A DNA stretch of 64,000 bases from Microbacterium sp. SORGH_AS_0428 (GTDB taxonomy: Bacteria; Actinomycetota; Actinomycetes; Actinomycetales; Microbacteriaceae), in the NCBI RefSeq assembly GCF_031453615.1, contig NZ_JAVIZT010000001.1:2790001-2854000 (forward strand), read 5' to 3'. The notes beneath the pieces are model-generated. The model was given only the letters and a program-made list of their open reading frames with translations. It did not search any database and was not told the DNA's origin. How positions within the stretch are numbered: the first letter of the stretch is position 1; every line of letters starts with the position of its first letter. A program made the position numbers and the translations under genes. Of this stretch, positions 8,148-16,172 are shown one piece after another.

Positions 8148-8478
8148 ATCGATACCCTCCCGATATCCTGCCGACGTTCTCGGTGACGTTGTCGACGTAG
8201 CTAAAGGGCCCGAAGTAGACGACCACTCGTACTCACGAACCAATGAGCGTGAGTACGTAGGTCCTCACGGGAGCGCACCGAACAATCCAAAATCCATGCT
8301 CGACGATTTGTGAAGTATAAGCCTCTGATCCCTTGTGCATGAATGCATAAGATCTGACCCCCAGAACATCTCTACCGAGAATCCGACGGCCCCGTCTGTA
8401 GGCCGTTTGGGGGACACGGCCGGCACTGCGGTGATACATGCCCGGACGAACTTGTGCTTGAGTTCGCGCCAAGATGCG
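8148..8478. other. 331-bp non-coding stretch upstream of the Tat-protein operon
   Basis: There is no credible gene here. The stretch holds the leader of the Tat-protein operon and the perfect inverted repeat at 8228-8257. The base composition is more AT-rich than the surrounding backbone. Confidence 0.6.
8228..8257. promoter_or_regulatory. Perfect inverted repeat upstream of the Tat-protein operon
   Basis: CGTACTCACG at 8228-8237 and its exact complement CGTGAGTACG at 8248-8257 are separated by 10 bp. The half-sites are 20 bp apart centre to centre, about two helical turns, which suits a dimeric repressor or activator. The site lies about 80 bp upstream of the start of the Tat-protein gene. 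No regulator is encoded next to it. Confidence 0.5.
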
Positions 8479-8967
8479 CTATCCACCCATGCCAGGTAGC
8501 GCAGCAAAGGACGTCAAGGATCCCGCTCCGGCGCAGGCGGCCTTTGCCGACTCCATCGCCGTCTGGAACGAAGCGTTCTCCGGGCCGACGCCCTCCTTGG
8601 CAGCCGCACTCACCGCCGTGATTGCACTGGAAACCTTGGTCTGCCCGACAACTGGATACAGCCAGGCTTCCTGGATCGCTCCCAGGCGCGCCTCATACGA
8701 GGCATCGTCAAGCTCACCCGCGTTGTGCTGGAACTCTGTGCGTACGAGCATGCCGTCGAGGGTGCTCAATTCTCCACACTCCCAAGACGCGCTCGGCAGC
8801 CCGTCAGCTTCCGGGTTCGGAGCTTGGGCGGTTGTCGGGGAGGGCGCGGGAGCAGACTGTGTCGTAGCTTCCGCGGGCGTGTTACTCGCACATCCAGCTG
8901 CGGTGATGACGGTGGCTGCGAGAACACAAGGAATCAACAGAAGCTTACTCAGGCGCTTGGTAGACAT
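8479..8967 (-). CDS. Putative lipoprotein of unknown function
   Basis: 162 residues from the second of two consecutive ATG codons (8967; the other is 8970); a 24-residue extension upstream is possible but has no signal character. The N-terminus MSTKRLSKLLLIPCVLAAT leads to the lipobox ITAAGC, so the protein should be lipidated and anchored outside the membrane. A Pro/Thr/Ala-rich linker follows (residues ~30-55), then a small helical domain with two cysteines (SWECGEL and AKAACAGAG) that could form a disulfide. No family is recognised. It is transcribed in the same direction as the DUF1906 operon. Confidence 0.6.
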   Translation of the reverse strand: MSTKRLSKLLLIPCVLAATVITAAGCASNTPAEATTQSAPAPSPTTAQAPNPEADGLPSASWECGELSTLDGMLVRTEFQHNAGELDDASYEARLGAIQEAWLYPVVGQTKVSSAITAVSAAAKEGVGPENASFQTAMESAKAACAGAGSLTSFAALPGMGG

Positions 8968-9130
8968 CATGCCCCGAACGGTACAGCACGAAGCGACTCG
9001 GCGCGCGCACCGAAGCACGAACGTAATCTGAGCGGTTTTCAACTTTTATCCCCGCGTGGTCGATTTTTCTGGCAGGGTGACCTCAAGCCTATTGGGCGAC
9101 TAATCACATCGATATGGGGGAAACATACGC

Positions 9131-9742
9131 ATGCGAATTCTCAATAGGCGGTCGAGTAGTTCAGGGAACGAACCTGCTGATAAGAGAGGCTCACTTCGTG
9201 AGGTCCTCTCATTCTCGATCGCTGCGGTTGTGGGGGTTGGGGCGGGGCTCGGCGCTACAGTAGCGATCGCCGCCGGCGCATCGGCCACGTCCATTCCGGC
9301 CGCGCCTGTCCAGGGGAACCTTGTTGCGCAAGCTGACGTCGCCGACGCTTGGACTGCGGCCATCGAGAACTCTGAGCTCGCGCTGCCCGCGGGCGAGGCG
9401 TTCCCGACGACGCCTCCGTGGATCTTCTCTACAGACGATGCTGGCGACGACACGTACTACGAGGACACCATGTTCGACCAGGTCGCGCTGCAGTACTGGC
9501 GTTGCTCGTGGCTCAAGAGCGAACTGAGCGGCAGCGCGAGTGCGGAGGCTCGATCGGCAACCTCCTCTCGGCTGTCTGCGGCCCTCACGGAGTCGTTCGA
9601 GGAACAGCTTCCCGAGGTGTCGAGCTCCGAGTACTCGGAGTACCGGCGCGTGATCGATGACGAAGCGGTCAGTCAAGGCGTCTCGAGTTCCGCACTCGAG
9701 TACGCCGACAACTGTGTGCTGTACACCGGAGAGGTGAAGTGA
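9131..9742 (+). CDS. Membrane-anchored exported protein of unknown function
   Basis: 203 residues. The ATG is preceded by GGGGGAAAC as ribosome site. One hydrophobic segment near residues 25-50 (VLSFSIAAVVGVGAGLGATVAI) can act as signal anchor or signal peptide. The exterior part is acidic and Ser/Glu-rich, with two cysteines (YWRCSW and YADNCVLY). No known domain is recognised. It overlaps the next exported-protein gene by one base (TGATG), so the two are co-translated. Confidence 0.6.
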   Translation: MRILNRRSSSSGNEPADKRGSLREVLSFSIAAVVGVGAGLGATVAIAAGASATSIPAAPVQGNLVAQADVADAWTAAIENSELALPAGEAFPTTPPWIFSTDDAGDDTYYEDTMFDQVALQYWRCSWLKSELSGSASAEARSATSSRLSAALTESFEEQLPEVSSSEYSEYRRVIDDEAVSQGVSSSALEYADNCVLYTGEVK

Positions 9743-10218
9743 TGACCATTCGTTCTCAGATCTCGAAGCTCGCCCGCGTGGCCATTGTCAGTGCGCTGCT
9801 CACCACCATGGCGGTGGGCGGCAGCGTTGCGGCAACAGCAGACGAGGTGAACACCAGCGGGACCCAGTCGGGGAAGTCGATCGTGTACTGGGGCGACCCT
9901 CGGTACAACAGCCGTCAGGCAAACGGCATGCAGGCGCGGTCGATCTCGACGTCAGGCTGGGGCGGGGCCTGGACGGCCTTCGCAGTGGGCGCTCGCAACG
10001 GCAGCTCCAGTGGAGCCACCCAGATCGCGCGGGCCGACCTCACGAACAGCGTCAACCAGGGAATCTGGCGGACCTTCACGAGACCGAACGGAAGCTCGGA
10101 GATCCCCCAAGGGAACTTCTGGATCACGACCCGACTCGAGACCCTCTGCATTCAGGGAGTGGATTGCCCCGGAACTCAGCAGGTGACGTTCAGCATCGGC
10201 CTGCGCTGGAACCTGTGA
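9742..10218 (+). CDS. Small secreted protein of unknown function
   Basis: 158 residues from the ATG at 9742; a GTG one codon earlier is also possible. A classical Sec signal peptide (SKLARVAIVSALLTTMAVGG, cleavage after about AATADE) leads to a mature protein of ~125 residues rich in Gly, Ser, Asn and Trp, with two cysteines close together (LCIQGVDC). The composition is that of a small beta-rich exoprotein. A bacteriocin-like or cell-wall protein is conceivable, but no motif proves it. The gene is translationally coupled to the upstream membrane-anchored protein gene and followed by a strong terminator. Confidence 0.6.
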   Translation: MTIRSQISKLARVAIVSALLTTMAVGGSVAATADEVNTSGTQSGKSIVYWGDPRYNSRQANGMQARSISTSGWGGAWTAFAVGARNGSSSGATQIARADLTNSVNQGIWRTFTRPNGSSEIPQGNFWITTRLETLCIQGVDCPGTQQVTFSIGLRWNL

Positions 10219-10273
10219 CGCTCAATCCACACGGCAGCGACGTGTGACCTGGCTGCAGGCAGAATGCTGCACC

Positions 10274-10306
10274 GGAGGGCAGGGGGCTCTTTGCCCCCTG
10301 CCCTCC
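10274..10306. terminator. Intrinsic terminator after the exported-protein pair
   Basis: A perfect 14-bp stem (10274-10287 with 10293-10306, GC-rich) around the loop TCTTT, 55 bp after the stop of the secreted-protein gene. There is no U tract, as is usual in high-GC actinobacteria. Confidence 0.85.
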
Positions 10307-10384
10307 CGCATGTTCCACATCCGTTAGCGCGGAGACTTTGCGCAGCCAACGGGGCGCGTGGAGAACTCTTCTCCGTAACCGCGG

Positions 10385-11011
10385 GTGCCGGGCTATCAAG
10401 AGCGGGTTCTCCGTTCACAGCGAGTTGAGGCCCTAGAGCGAATCGGAGCTCGGCTAATCGTGTACGTGATACTTCACGACATCGCACAACACCAGTCCAC
10501 CGATACGCGACAGAAGTGGGCGCTGAACACCGTCACGTACGCCTACTACCGTCTGCTCGCCGAAGAAAACGCAGGTGGGGTGTTCCTCATGGATCGGGAC
10601 GACGACCAGCACACTCATCTTGCGTCCCTCTTCCAGAACGGGCCACAGATGAGCGACGGCCGTTACGTGCCCGTGTCGGACCGCGTCTTCCTGTTCGGCA
10701 TGACGGCGAACAATGCGTCTCATCTAAGTTCAGCTGTCGACATTGCTTTGGGCGGCTTTCGATACTGCGTCAACGCGGCGGGCGGTAGCGGGACCGAGGT
10801 CGTCGCCTCCGAGATCTTCCCGCCGTTGACGCGAATGCTGTGGGGCAAAGAAGTCGGCGGAACGAAATACATCCGCGATCGAGGCTTCCACCCCATGCCC
10901 AAAACAGAGATCAGGTCCCACGTGTACAAGCAGATCTATAAGAACCTGTTCGCAAAGCTCAACGAATACTCCGGCGACGACTCCGACACGCCGGAGGAGG
11001 CGCAGAAGTAA
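10385..11011 (+). CDS. DUF3800-like protein, probably N-terminally truncated
   Basis: 208 residues from a GTG at 10385; a TAA in the same frame three codons upstream closes the frame. The segments KWALNTVTYAYYRLLAEEN, GVFLMDRDD and HLSSAVDIALGGFRYCVN are reminiscent of DUF3800, an RNase-H-like family common on mobile elements. The family's N-terminal DES(G) motif is absent, so this may be the remaining part of a longer gene. It lies between the exported-protein pair and the SIR2 gene inside the island. Function is unknown; mobile-element or defence association is inferred from context only. Confidence 0.45.
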   Translation: MPGYQERVLRSQRVEALERIGARLIVYVILHDIAQHQSTDTRQKWALNTVTYAYYRLLAEENAGGVFLMDRDDDQHTHLASLFQNGPQMSDGRYVPVSDRVFLFGMTANNASHLSSAVDIALGGFRYCVNAAGGSGTEVVASEIFPPLTRMLWGKEVGGTKYIRDRGFHPMPKTEIRSHVYKQIYKNLFAKLNEYSGDDSDTPEEAQK

Positions 11012-11249
11012 GTCAGCTCAGCCAGTCCTTCGCGGCCTCGCGCCTCAGCGATGGTCTGATCCAAGCGCGTACTTGGTCACTCACATTCGCTTCCCCCGGC
11101 GTGTTGCTCAGTGAACCGCTACGTGGCATCATGGGGGCGTTGGCACGCCGGGCGCGTGTGAAGATCGGGAATCTCACCAACACACATCTGGACCGAAATG
11201 CAGAGTCCAAGAACGAGCTGCTTCTTCATGTGTGTACTGGGAGGTTCCG

Positions 11250-11432
11250 ATGACCCGGAACAAGAATTGGTCAACATCAGATGCTGAGATTGGCCTCCTT
11301 GCCTCTCAGGCTGGTTGGGGTGTGACCGTTCGGTTGATTCTCATCGAGCTGTTCCGCTCCCGGACTGTTCGCATCACTATGGGTATCACCTCCCCTGCCG
11401 TCTTTGCAGCCGCTTGGGCGCTACTTCACTAG
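11250..11432 (+). CDS. Small protein of unknown function
   Basis: 60 residues. The ATG at 11250 has a good ribosome site (GGGAGG, 6 bp spacing). The C-terminal half is hydrophobic (TMGITSPAVFAAAWALL) and could form a single membrane helix after a basic segment. It lies 107 bp before the SIR2 gene on the same strand and could be a small partner of it. There is no homology that I can recall; the call rests on the ribosome site and the hydrophobic pattern. Confidence 0.35.
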   Translation: MTRNKNWSTSDAEIGLLASQAGWGVTVRLILIELFRSRTVRITMGITSPAVFAAAWALLH

Positions 11433-11539
11433 TCGATTCCAAACGCGGACGTCTTGTACTGGGTACCTCACTAGGCCGGCAGTCCAGAGCGGACCGTGTC
11501 GCGCCAGGGACGCCGACCAAACAGCCATAGTGTTCTGCC

Positions 11540-12766
11540 GTGGGGGATGTAAGAGACGCTCTGGAAGCGCACCTTCGACCGCTGGGAGGACCGTTCCTTT
11601 TTGTCGGAGCCGGTCTGACGCGCCGCTACGCGGGCCTGCCCAACTGGGAGGGGCTGCTGCGGAGGTTCGCCGGCTTCACCGACAAACCCTACGAGTACTA
11701 CCTCGGCGCCGCGGGAAGTGACCTGCCGCTAACGGCATCCAAAATCGCAGAGGAGTTCTACGAGGTCTGGTGGAACGCCCCCGAGTACGAGGCATCTCGG
11801 CAAGAGAACTCCGGCGCTGAGACGGATGGAGCATCGGCGCTGAAGATTGAAGTGTCTCGCTTCGTTGATGACGAGCTCGCAAAGTCGACGATCCCGGCGG
11901 AGCTTGCAGATGAGTGGGAGCTACTGCGCCAAGCCACGGTAGACGGAATCATCACAACGAACTACGACGGCCTGCTCAAGGAGGCGTTTCCTGACTTCGA
12001 GGTCTTCGTAGGTCAAGAGCAACTGCTGTTTGCTGACACGCAAGGCATCGCGGAGACCTACATGATCCACGGCTCCGCCGCGGAACCCGAATCGCTCGTT
12101 CTCACGCAGGAGGACTACAAGGACTATCAGGCCCGCAACCCATATCTTGCCGCCAAACTCCTCACCATCTTCGTAGAGCACCCAGTTCTGTTCCTCGGCT
12201 ACAGCCTTGGTGACGCGAACGTCAACGGCATCCTTCATTCGCTGGTCCAAGGGCTCCGAGCGAAGAACATCGACAAGCTCCAGAAGCGGCTGATCTTTGT
12301 CGAGTGGAAGCAGAACGGGGATGCGACCATCTCGGAGACGGTCGTCATGGTGGATGGTGTGACCATCCCGATCACTCGCGTGATCGTTCCGGACTTTCGC
12401 GAGGTGTTCGGCGCGCTGGGGGCGCGCGAACGCGCGATTCCCGCGAAGTGGCTGCGGATTCTCAAGGAGCAGGTCTACGAGATCGTCCTCTCCAACGACC
12501 CGCGCGACCGGCTCGTTGCCTATGCGGACATTGACTCCGCAACCGCCGAGGACATATCGGTGGTTTTTGGAGTCGGAGCGAAAATGGCGATCGAGGGGAT
12601 CGTCGGTCTTCCGCGCCTCAAGCTCTTCGCGGACGTCTTGGACAACCCAGACGGCGCGTACCCTGCAGCGGAGATCGTAGAACGGCTGCTGCCAACGTTT
12701 CCGACTCGTAGCTGGTTTCCAGTGTTCAAGTACCTCCGCGGTGCGGGACTGGTCGCGGACGACTGA
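11540..12766 (+). CDS. SIR2-domain protein, probable anti-phage NADase, 3' end cut by an IS
   Basis: 408 residues. The SIR2-like Rossmann core has the NAD-binding motif FLFVGAGLTRRYAGLPNW (residues ~19-36), GIITTNYDGLL (~137-147), the catalytic-type histidine in YMIHGSA (~174-180) and VLFLGYSLGDANVNGIL (~215-231). Stand-alone SIR2 proteins of this type act in phage defence by depleting NAD+ (family knowledge). The C-terminal ~120 residues form an unassigned helical region. The TGA stop at 12764-12766 is the terminal TGA of the adjacent insertion sequence, so the original protein was probably longer. Start codon is GTG. Activity of the truncated form is uncertain. Confidence 0.75.
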   Translation: MGDVRDALEAHLRPLGGPFLFVGAGLTRRYAGLPNWEGLLRRFAGFTDKPYEYYLGAAGSDLPLTASKIAEEFYEVWWNAPEYEASRQENSGAETDGASALKIEVSRFVDDELAKSTIPAELADEWELLRQATVDGIITTNYDGLLKEAFPDFEVFVGQEQLLFADTQGIAETYMIHGSAAEPESLVLTQEDYKDYQARNPYLAAKLLTIFVEHPVLFLGYSLGDANVNGILHSLVQGLRAKNIDKLQKRLIFVEWKQNGDATISETVVMVDGVTIPITRVIVPDFREVFGALGARERAIPAKWLRILKEQVYEIVLSNDPRDRLVAYADIDSATAEDISVVFGVGAKMAIEGIVGLPRLKLFADVLDNPDGAYPAAEIVERLLPTFPTRSWFPVFKYLRGAGLVADD

Positions 12767-12785
12767 ATCGGCCTGATTTTCGTTC

Positions 12786-13652
12786 CTATCGGGAGCCTTG
12801 TCTGGCAGGTGCCGGTTTGGCTGATTTGAGGTCAGCGTAATACGCCTGTTCAACCTCGATCGGGGTGCGCATGTCGAGCTCGCCGTGGGGGCGGGAGTTG
12901 TTCCACCACCACACCCACTCGAGGGTCGCTAACTCGACCTGCTCGACGGTCCGCCAGGGGCCGCGCTGGCGGATCAGCTCGGTTTTGTAGAGGTTGTTCA
13001 CCGCCTCGGCCATCGCGTTATCGAACGAGTCGCCCACCGTTCCCGTGGACGGGACCGCGCCGAGCTCGACGATCCGCTCGGTGTAGACCATCGCGGTGTA
13101 GTTCGACCCATGATCCGCGTGGTGGATCAGCCCGGTGAGATCACCGCCTGCGGTCCAGGCGGCCATGTCGAGTGCCTGCATCGGCAAGATCTCCGACCGC
13201 AGCGTGGAGGCGACGTTCCACCCGACGATGCGCCGCGAGTACACATCGGTGACGAACGCGACATAGGCGAAACCGGACCAGGTGGCGACGTAGGTCACGT
13301 CGCAGACCCAGAGTCGCCTGGGCGCAGGAGCGGTGAAGCGGCGGTTCACGAGATCACTCGGCAGAACCGCCGTCTTGTCGGCGCGCGTAGTGAACGCCCG
13401 CTTCGATTTGCGCACCCCACGCACCCCCGCGAGGCGCATGAGCCGTTCGGTCTGGTCGCGGCCGATGCCCCACCCCTGCCGGCGCATCAGCGCATGCATC
13501 TTCCGACGCCCGTAGACGCCGTAGTTCTCCGCATGCAGCCTGGCGACGTAGCCGCGGGAGGTGAGGAACCCCTGAACTGCCGGGCGGAGAACCCGGCAGA
13601 TGAGCTCGACCCCGAAACGATCCCGATGTTCGTTGATGAACCGGATAATCAC
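12786..13652 (-). CDS. IS3-family transposase OrfB (DDE integrase domain)
   Basis: 288 residues from a GTG. The DDE residues are present: D in RLWVCDVTYVATWSG, D in LIHHADHGSNYTAMVY and E in FDNAMAEAVNNLYKTELI. The frame lies -1 relative to orfA, and the two ends almost meet, so the active enzyme is expected to be an OrfAB fusion made by programmed -1 frameshifting just before the orfA stop at 13655. It looks intact. Confidence 0.92.
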   Translation of the reverse strand: MIIRFINEHRDRFGVELICRVLRPAVQGFLTSRGYVARLHAENYGVYGRRKMHALMRRQGWGIGRDQTERLMRLAGVRGVRKSKRAFTTRADKTAVLPSDLVNRRFTAPAPRRLWVCDVTYVATWSGFAYVAFVTDVYSRRIVGWNVASTLRSEILPMQALDMAAWTAGGDLTGLIHHADHGSNYTAMVYTERIVELGAVPSTGTVGDSFDNAMAEAVNNLYKTELIRQRGPWRTVEQVELATLEWVWWWNNSRPHGELDMRTPIEVEQAYYADLKSAKPAPARQGSR

Positions 13653-13654
13653 GG

Positions 13655-13960
13655 TCAGGGGCGGTCGAGCTCCTTCGCGAAAAACACGCTCGCAGCCTTG
13701 AGGATCTCATTCGCCTTGCGCAACTCCGAGACCTCCTTCTGCAGCCGCTTGATCTCCGCCGCCGCATCCGTTGTCAGCCCGGCCTTGGCACCCGCGTCGA
13801 CCTCCGCCTGACGCTGCCACGGTCGCAACGTCTCCGGACTCATCCCCAACAGCCCCGCCATATGCCGCGCGGCGCTCATCATGGTCGGGTGCGACGGCCG
13901 CGTCTCCGCCAACATCCTGAGCGCCCGCTCACGCATCTCCGGCGAATACTTCCTGTTCAT
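13655..13960 (-). CDS. IS3-family transposase OrfA (helix-turn-helix)
   Basis: 101 residues: an N-terminal HTH (MNRKYSPEMRERALRML through MSPETLRPWQRQ) and a C-terminal leucine-zipper-like coiled coil (EIKRLQKEVSELRKANEILK), as usual for OrfA. It ends FFAKELDRP with a TGA at the junction with orfB. Confidence 0.92.
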   Translation of the reverse strand: MNRKYSPEMRERALRMLAETRPSHPTMMSAARHMAGLLGMSPETLRPWQRQAEVDAGAKAGLTTDAAAEIKRLQKEVSELRKANEILKAASVFFAKELDRP

Positions 13961-14038
13961 CGTCTTCCATCCTTGCTTGAAGAACGGAACGAAAGTCAGG
14001 CCGATTCAGTGTGCGCTTCCCCGGATGAACAGCTCGTG

Positions 14039-14539
14039 ATGGTTGCAGAGTCGATCACGTCGGGGGATCTCATTCTGACCCCGTTGCAGGCGGTGGATGC
14101 GGACGCGATGTTCGTCGTGTTGCAGGACCGGGAACTGTATTCCTTCACCGGCGGTGAGCCGGCGACAATCGATGCGTTGCGTGCGCGGTACGCCCGGCAA
14201 GCCGGTGGTGTCTCCCCGGATGGTTCGCAGCTGTGGTTGAACTGGATCATCCGAATGTCTGATGAGCCCGTGGGGTATGTCCAAGCGACAGTTGCGCCGA
14301 GACAGGGGCGGGTCGTCGCAGAACTGGCGTGGGTGATCGGGACCCAGTGGCAGGGTCGAGGTCTGGCAACTCGGAGTGCCCTCATGATGCAGACATGGCT
14401 GCGCGATCGTGGTGTCGATCGGTTCACCGCGTCGATCCACCCGCAGCACGCGGCTTCCGCATCCGTCGCGGTTTGGTTGGGACTGCAGCCCTCAGGAGAG
14501 TCGACCGATGAGGGCGAGTGCATCTGGCGCCTGCCATAG
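14039..14539 (+). CDS. GNAT-family N-acetyltransferase
   Basis: 166 residues from the ATG at 14039 (GTG at 14036 is also possible). It has a RimJ/RimL-type GNAT fold: an N-terminal strand ITSGDLILTPLQ, a central strand PVGYVQATVAP, the acetyl-CoA-binding segment GTQWQGRGLATRSALMM (Q/R-x-x-G-x-G/A pattern) and a C-terminal SASVAVWLGLQP. It acetylates an amine-bearing acceptor; the substrate is unknown. The start lies only 28 bp from the second IS, so its original promoter may have been lost. Confidence 0.85.
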   Translation: MVAESITSGDLILTPLQAVDADAMFVVLQDRELYSFTGGEPATIDALRARYARQAGGVSPDGSQLWLNWIIRMSDEPVGYVQATVAPRQGRVVAELAWVIGTQWQGRGLATRSALMMQTWLRDRGVDRFTASIHPQHAASASVAVWLGLQPSGESTDEGECIWRLP

Positions 14540-14642
14540 CTTTCACTGCGTGAGGATCGGGCCCATCGCGGGGAGCCTCTCGGCCTGATCGGTGACTCCG
14601 GGTGATCCGGCGGGACGCGACAACATTGTGCTGCTGTCATGA

Positions 14643-14653
14643 CACAAGTTGTG
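14643..14653. promoter_or_regulatory. Short palindrome upstream of the membrane protein-GntR operon
   Basis: CACAA-G-TTGTG is a perfect 11-bp palindrome 34 bp upstream of the start of the membrane-protein gene, with further CACAA/TTGTG half-sites around it (TTGTG at 14626, CACAA at 14666). It is a candidate operator for the GntR regulator encoded in the same operon; the assignment rests on position only. Confidence 0.4.
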
Positions 14654-14687
14654 ATAGACAAGTGGCACAAGAGAGATTGGATGCGCG

Positions 14688-15734
14688 ATGCCCTCGACAA
14701 GCGCGAACATGTTCGACCCGACTCAGCTGATCGGCGCCGCCCTCTCGCAACCTGCGGTCTCCTTCGTCTTGGCGCTGGTGCTCGCGGGAGGCATCGGCCT
14801 CCTCGCAGGGGAACGCGTTGGTGGAACGGGCCGGCTGCCTGTGGTCGAACCGCGATCGGTTCGAGCAAGATATGTTCCCGAGCAACGTGCAGTCGGCGTG
14901 GTGGCGGTCATGCTGATCGTCGTGTTCTTCGCGGACTACGTGCTCCGCGGCTACATCCTCACCGGTGTCGATCGGCTTCACTGGTGGCGGTTCGCCACCC
15001 CGATCGCATGCGCCGCCATCGGCGTCGGCGTCCTCCTTGCCCTCATCGTGATTCGGGGGACGACGCCGGCGGAGGCTGCCGTCGTCTCCGTTGAGCGTCG
15101 AAGTTGGGGGAGCTTCAGCTCCCGGTTCGCGCTCATCGGCCTCGGAGTCATCGCCCTCATCCTCACCGCGACGACCGTCTCGGCCGGTATCGCTTCGTCG
15201 CCCAACGGGCGGGGACAGTACACCTGGCTGGTCATCCCCGTTCCCAACGAAGGCGCGATCGACCCGATTCGTCTGCCGTTCTACGGATGGACCTACGGGG
15301 TCCCGGTGCTCGTCAGCTTGGGTGCCCTCCTCGCTGTTGCCTGGTTCGCGCTCGATCGCAACGCTGCACGTCCCTATCTGCGTACGGAAACCCTCGTCGC
15401 CGAACGGTCAGCGCGTCGCGAGACCGCGCGTAACGTCACGCGCGTGACGGCTGCGGCGATGCTGCTCACGCTCGCGGGAGCCTGGCGATTCGTCGCGAGG
15501 GCAGGATCCGGCTCTCAACTCACCGTGATGGGCCAGAACGGCGACAACCCCTACGAAGTCACCTGGCGATACGCCGAACTCGCGGTCGTCGCAGGCTGGG
15601 GTGCCCCGCTCCTGGAGATCGTAGGCTTCACGCTGCTTCTGCTCGGCGCAGGTGCTGGCCTGCGCCGTCGGCGGGTGACGCGCAGCCTGACGGAAGCAGA
15701 CGTATTGCCCGCGACAGCGGAGGCAACACGATGA
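14688..15734 (+). CDS. Integral membrane protein co-encoded with a GntR regulator
   Basis: 348 residues with about seven predicted membrane helices, for example FVLALVLAGGIGLLAG, AVGVVAVMLIVVFFADYVL, PIACAAIGVGVLLALIVI, LIGLGVIALILTATTV and GVPVLVSLGALLAVAWFAL. No transporter motif is recognised. It overlaps the downstream GntR gene by 4 bp (ATGA). YtrA-type GntR genes are typically coupled to ABC transporter or membrane genes that they control, so this protein is probably the target of that regulator. Cargo or function is unknown. Confidence 0.75.
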   Translation: MPSTSANMFDPTQLIGAALSQPAVSFVLALVLAGGIGLLAGERVGGTGRLPVVEPRSVRARYVPEQRAVGVVAVMLIVVFFADYVLRGYILTGVDRLHWWRFATPIACAAIGVGVLLALIVIRGTTPAEAAVVSVERRSWGSFSSRFALIGLGVIALILTATTVSAGIASSPNGRGQYTWLVIPVPNEGAIDPIRLPFYGWTYGVPVLVSLGALLAVAWFALDRNAARPYLRTETLVAERSARRETARNVTRVTAAAMLLTLAGAWRFVARAGSGSQLTVMGQNGDNPYEVTWRYAELAVVAGWGAPLLEIVGFTLLLLGAGAGLRRRRVTRSLTEADVLPATAEATR

Positions 15735-16147
15735 CTGCTCGTTCGACAGCCGCGGCGACGGATGAGAACAGCTCGGCGATCGAGATCTACCGGCAGCTTC
15801 GCGGACTCATCGTTTCCGGCCAGTTAGGTGCGAACGAGCGGCTCCCCACCGTTCGTCAAACCGCCGCAGACTTCAAGGTCGCGCAAGGAACTGCGGCGAA
15901 GGCATACAAGATGCTCGAGCAGGACGGACTTGTCATCAGCCGGACCGCCGCCGGAACCCGCGTGGCAGACTCCGCGGCGGTGCTGCCGCGATCGGTGATC
16001 AAGAAGCTCCGCGAGCTCGTCGACGAAGCGGTCGCCACGAACACGGACCCCCATGACGTGATCAACGTGCTCCGCGTGATTTTGCAGACGCGCTCCGAAC
16101 GAGCGGAACGCCACGACGAGCCGGTGAATCTGGAGCAGGACGCATGA
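15731..16147 (+). CDS. GntR-family transcriptional regulator (YtrA-like)
   Basis: 138 residues. An N-terminal winged helix-turn-helix of the GntR type (IEIYRQLRGLIVSGQLGANERLPTVRQTAADFKVAQGTAAKAYKMLEQDGLV, residues ~17-70) is followed by a short helical C-terminal part, the pattern of the YtrA subfamily, which lacks a large ligand domain. Its ATG overlaps the stop of the membrane-protein gene (ATGA), so the two are co-regulated. It probably represses this operon until an inducer, often a cell-envelope stress signal, is present. Confidence 0.88.
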   Translation: MTARSTAAATDENSSAIEIYRQLRGLIVSGQLGANERLPTVRQTAADFKVAQGTAAKAYKMLEQDGLVISRTAAGTRVADSAAVLPRSVIKKLRELVDEAVATNTDPHDVINVLRVILQTRSERAERHDEPVNLEQDA

Positions 16148-16172
16148 CCAGGTGAGCGGTCCGCCCCGCGCG

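Larger units (their letters stand above)
12762..14010 (-). mobile_element. IS3-family insertion sequence (second copy, two-ORF type)
   Basis: About 1249 bp with 25-bp terminal inverted repeats (12762-12786 and 13986-14010, ends ACTGAATCGG...CCGATTCAGT) that differ at one position. It contains orfA and orfB on the minus strand. Flanks ACG and GTG give no target duplication. This, and the lack of continuity across the element, suggests an adjacent deletion after insertion. It differs in sequence from the IS at 3056-4324. Confidence 0.88.

Noticed and set aside
10385..11011. Intact DUF3800 nuclease
   Set aside because: The N-terminal DES(G) motif is missing and an in-frame stop precedes the first start, so only a fragment-like or divergent protein can be supported.
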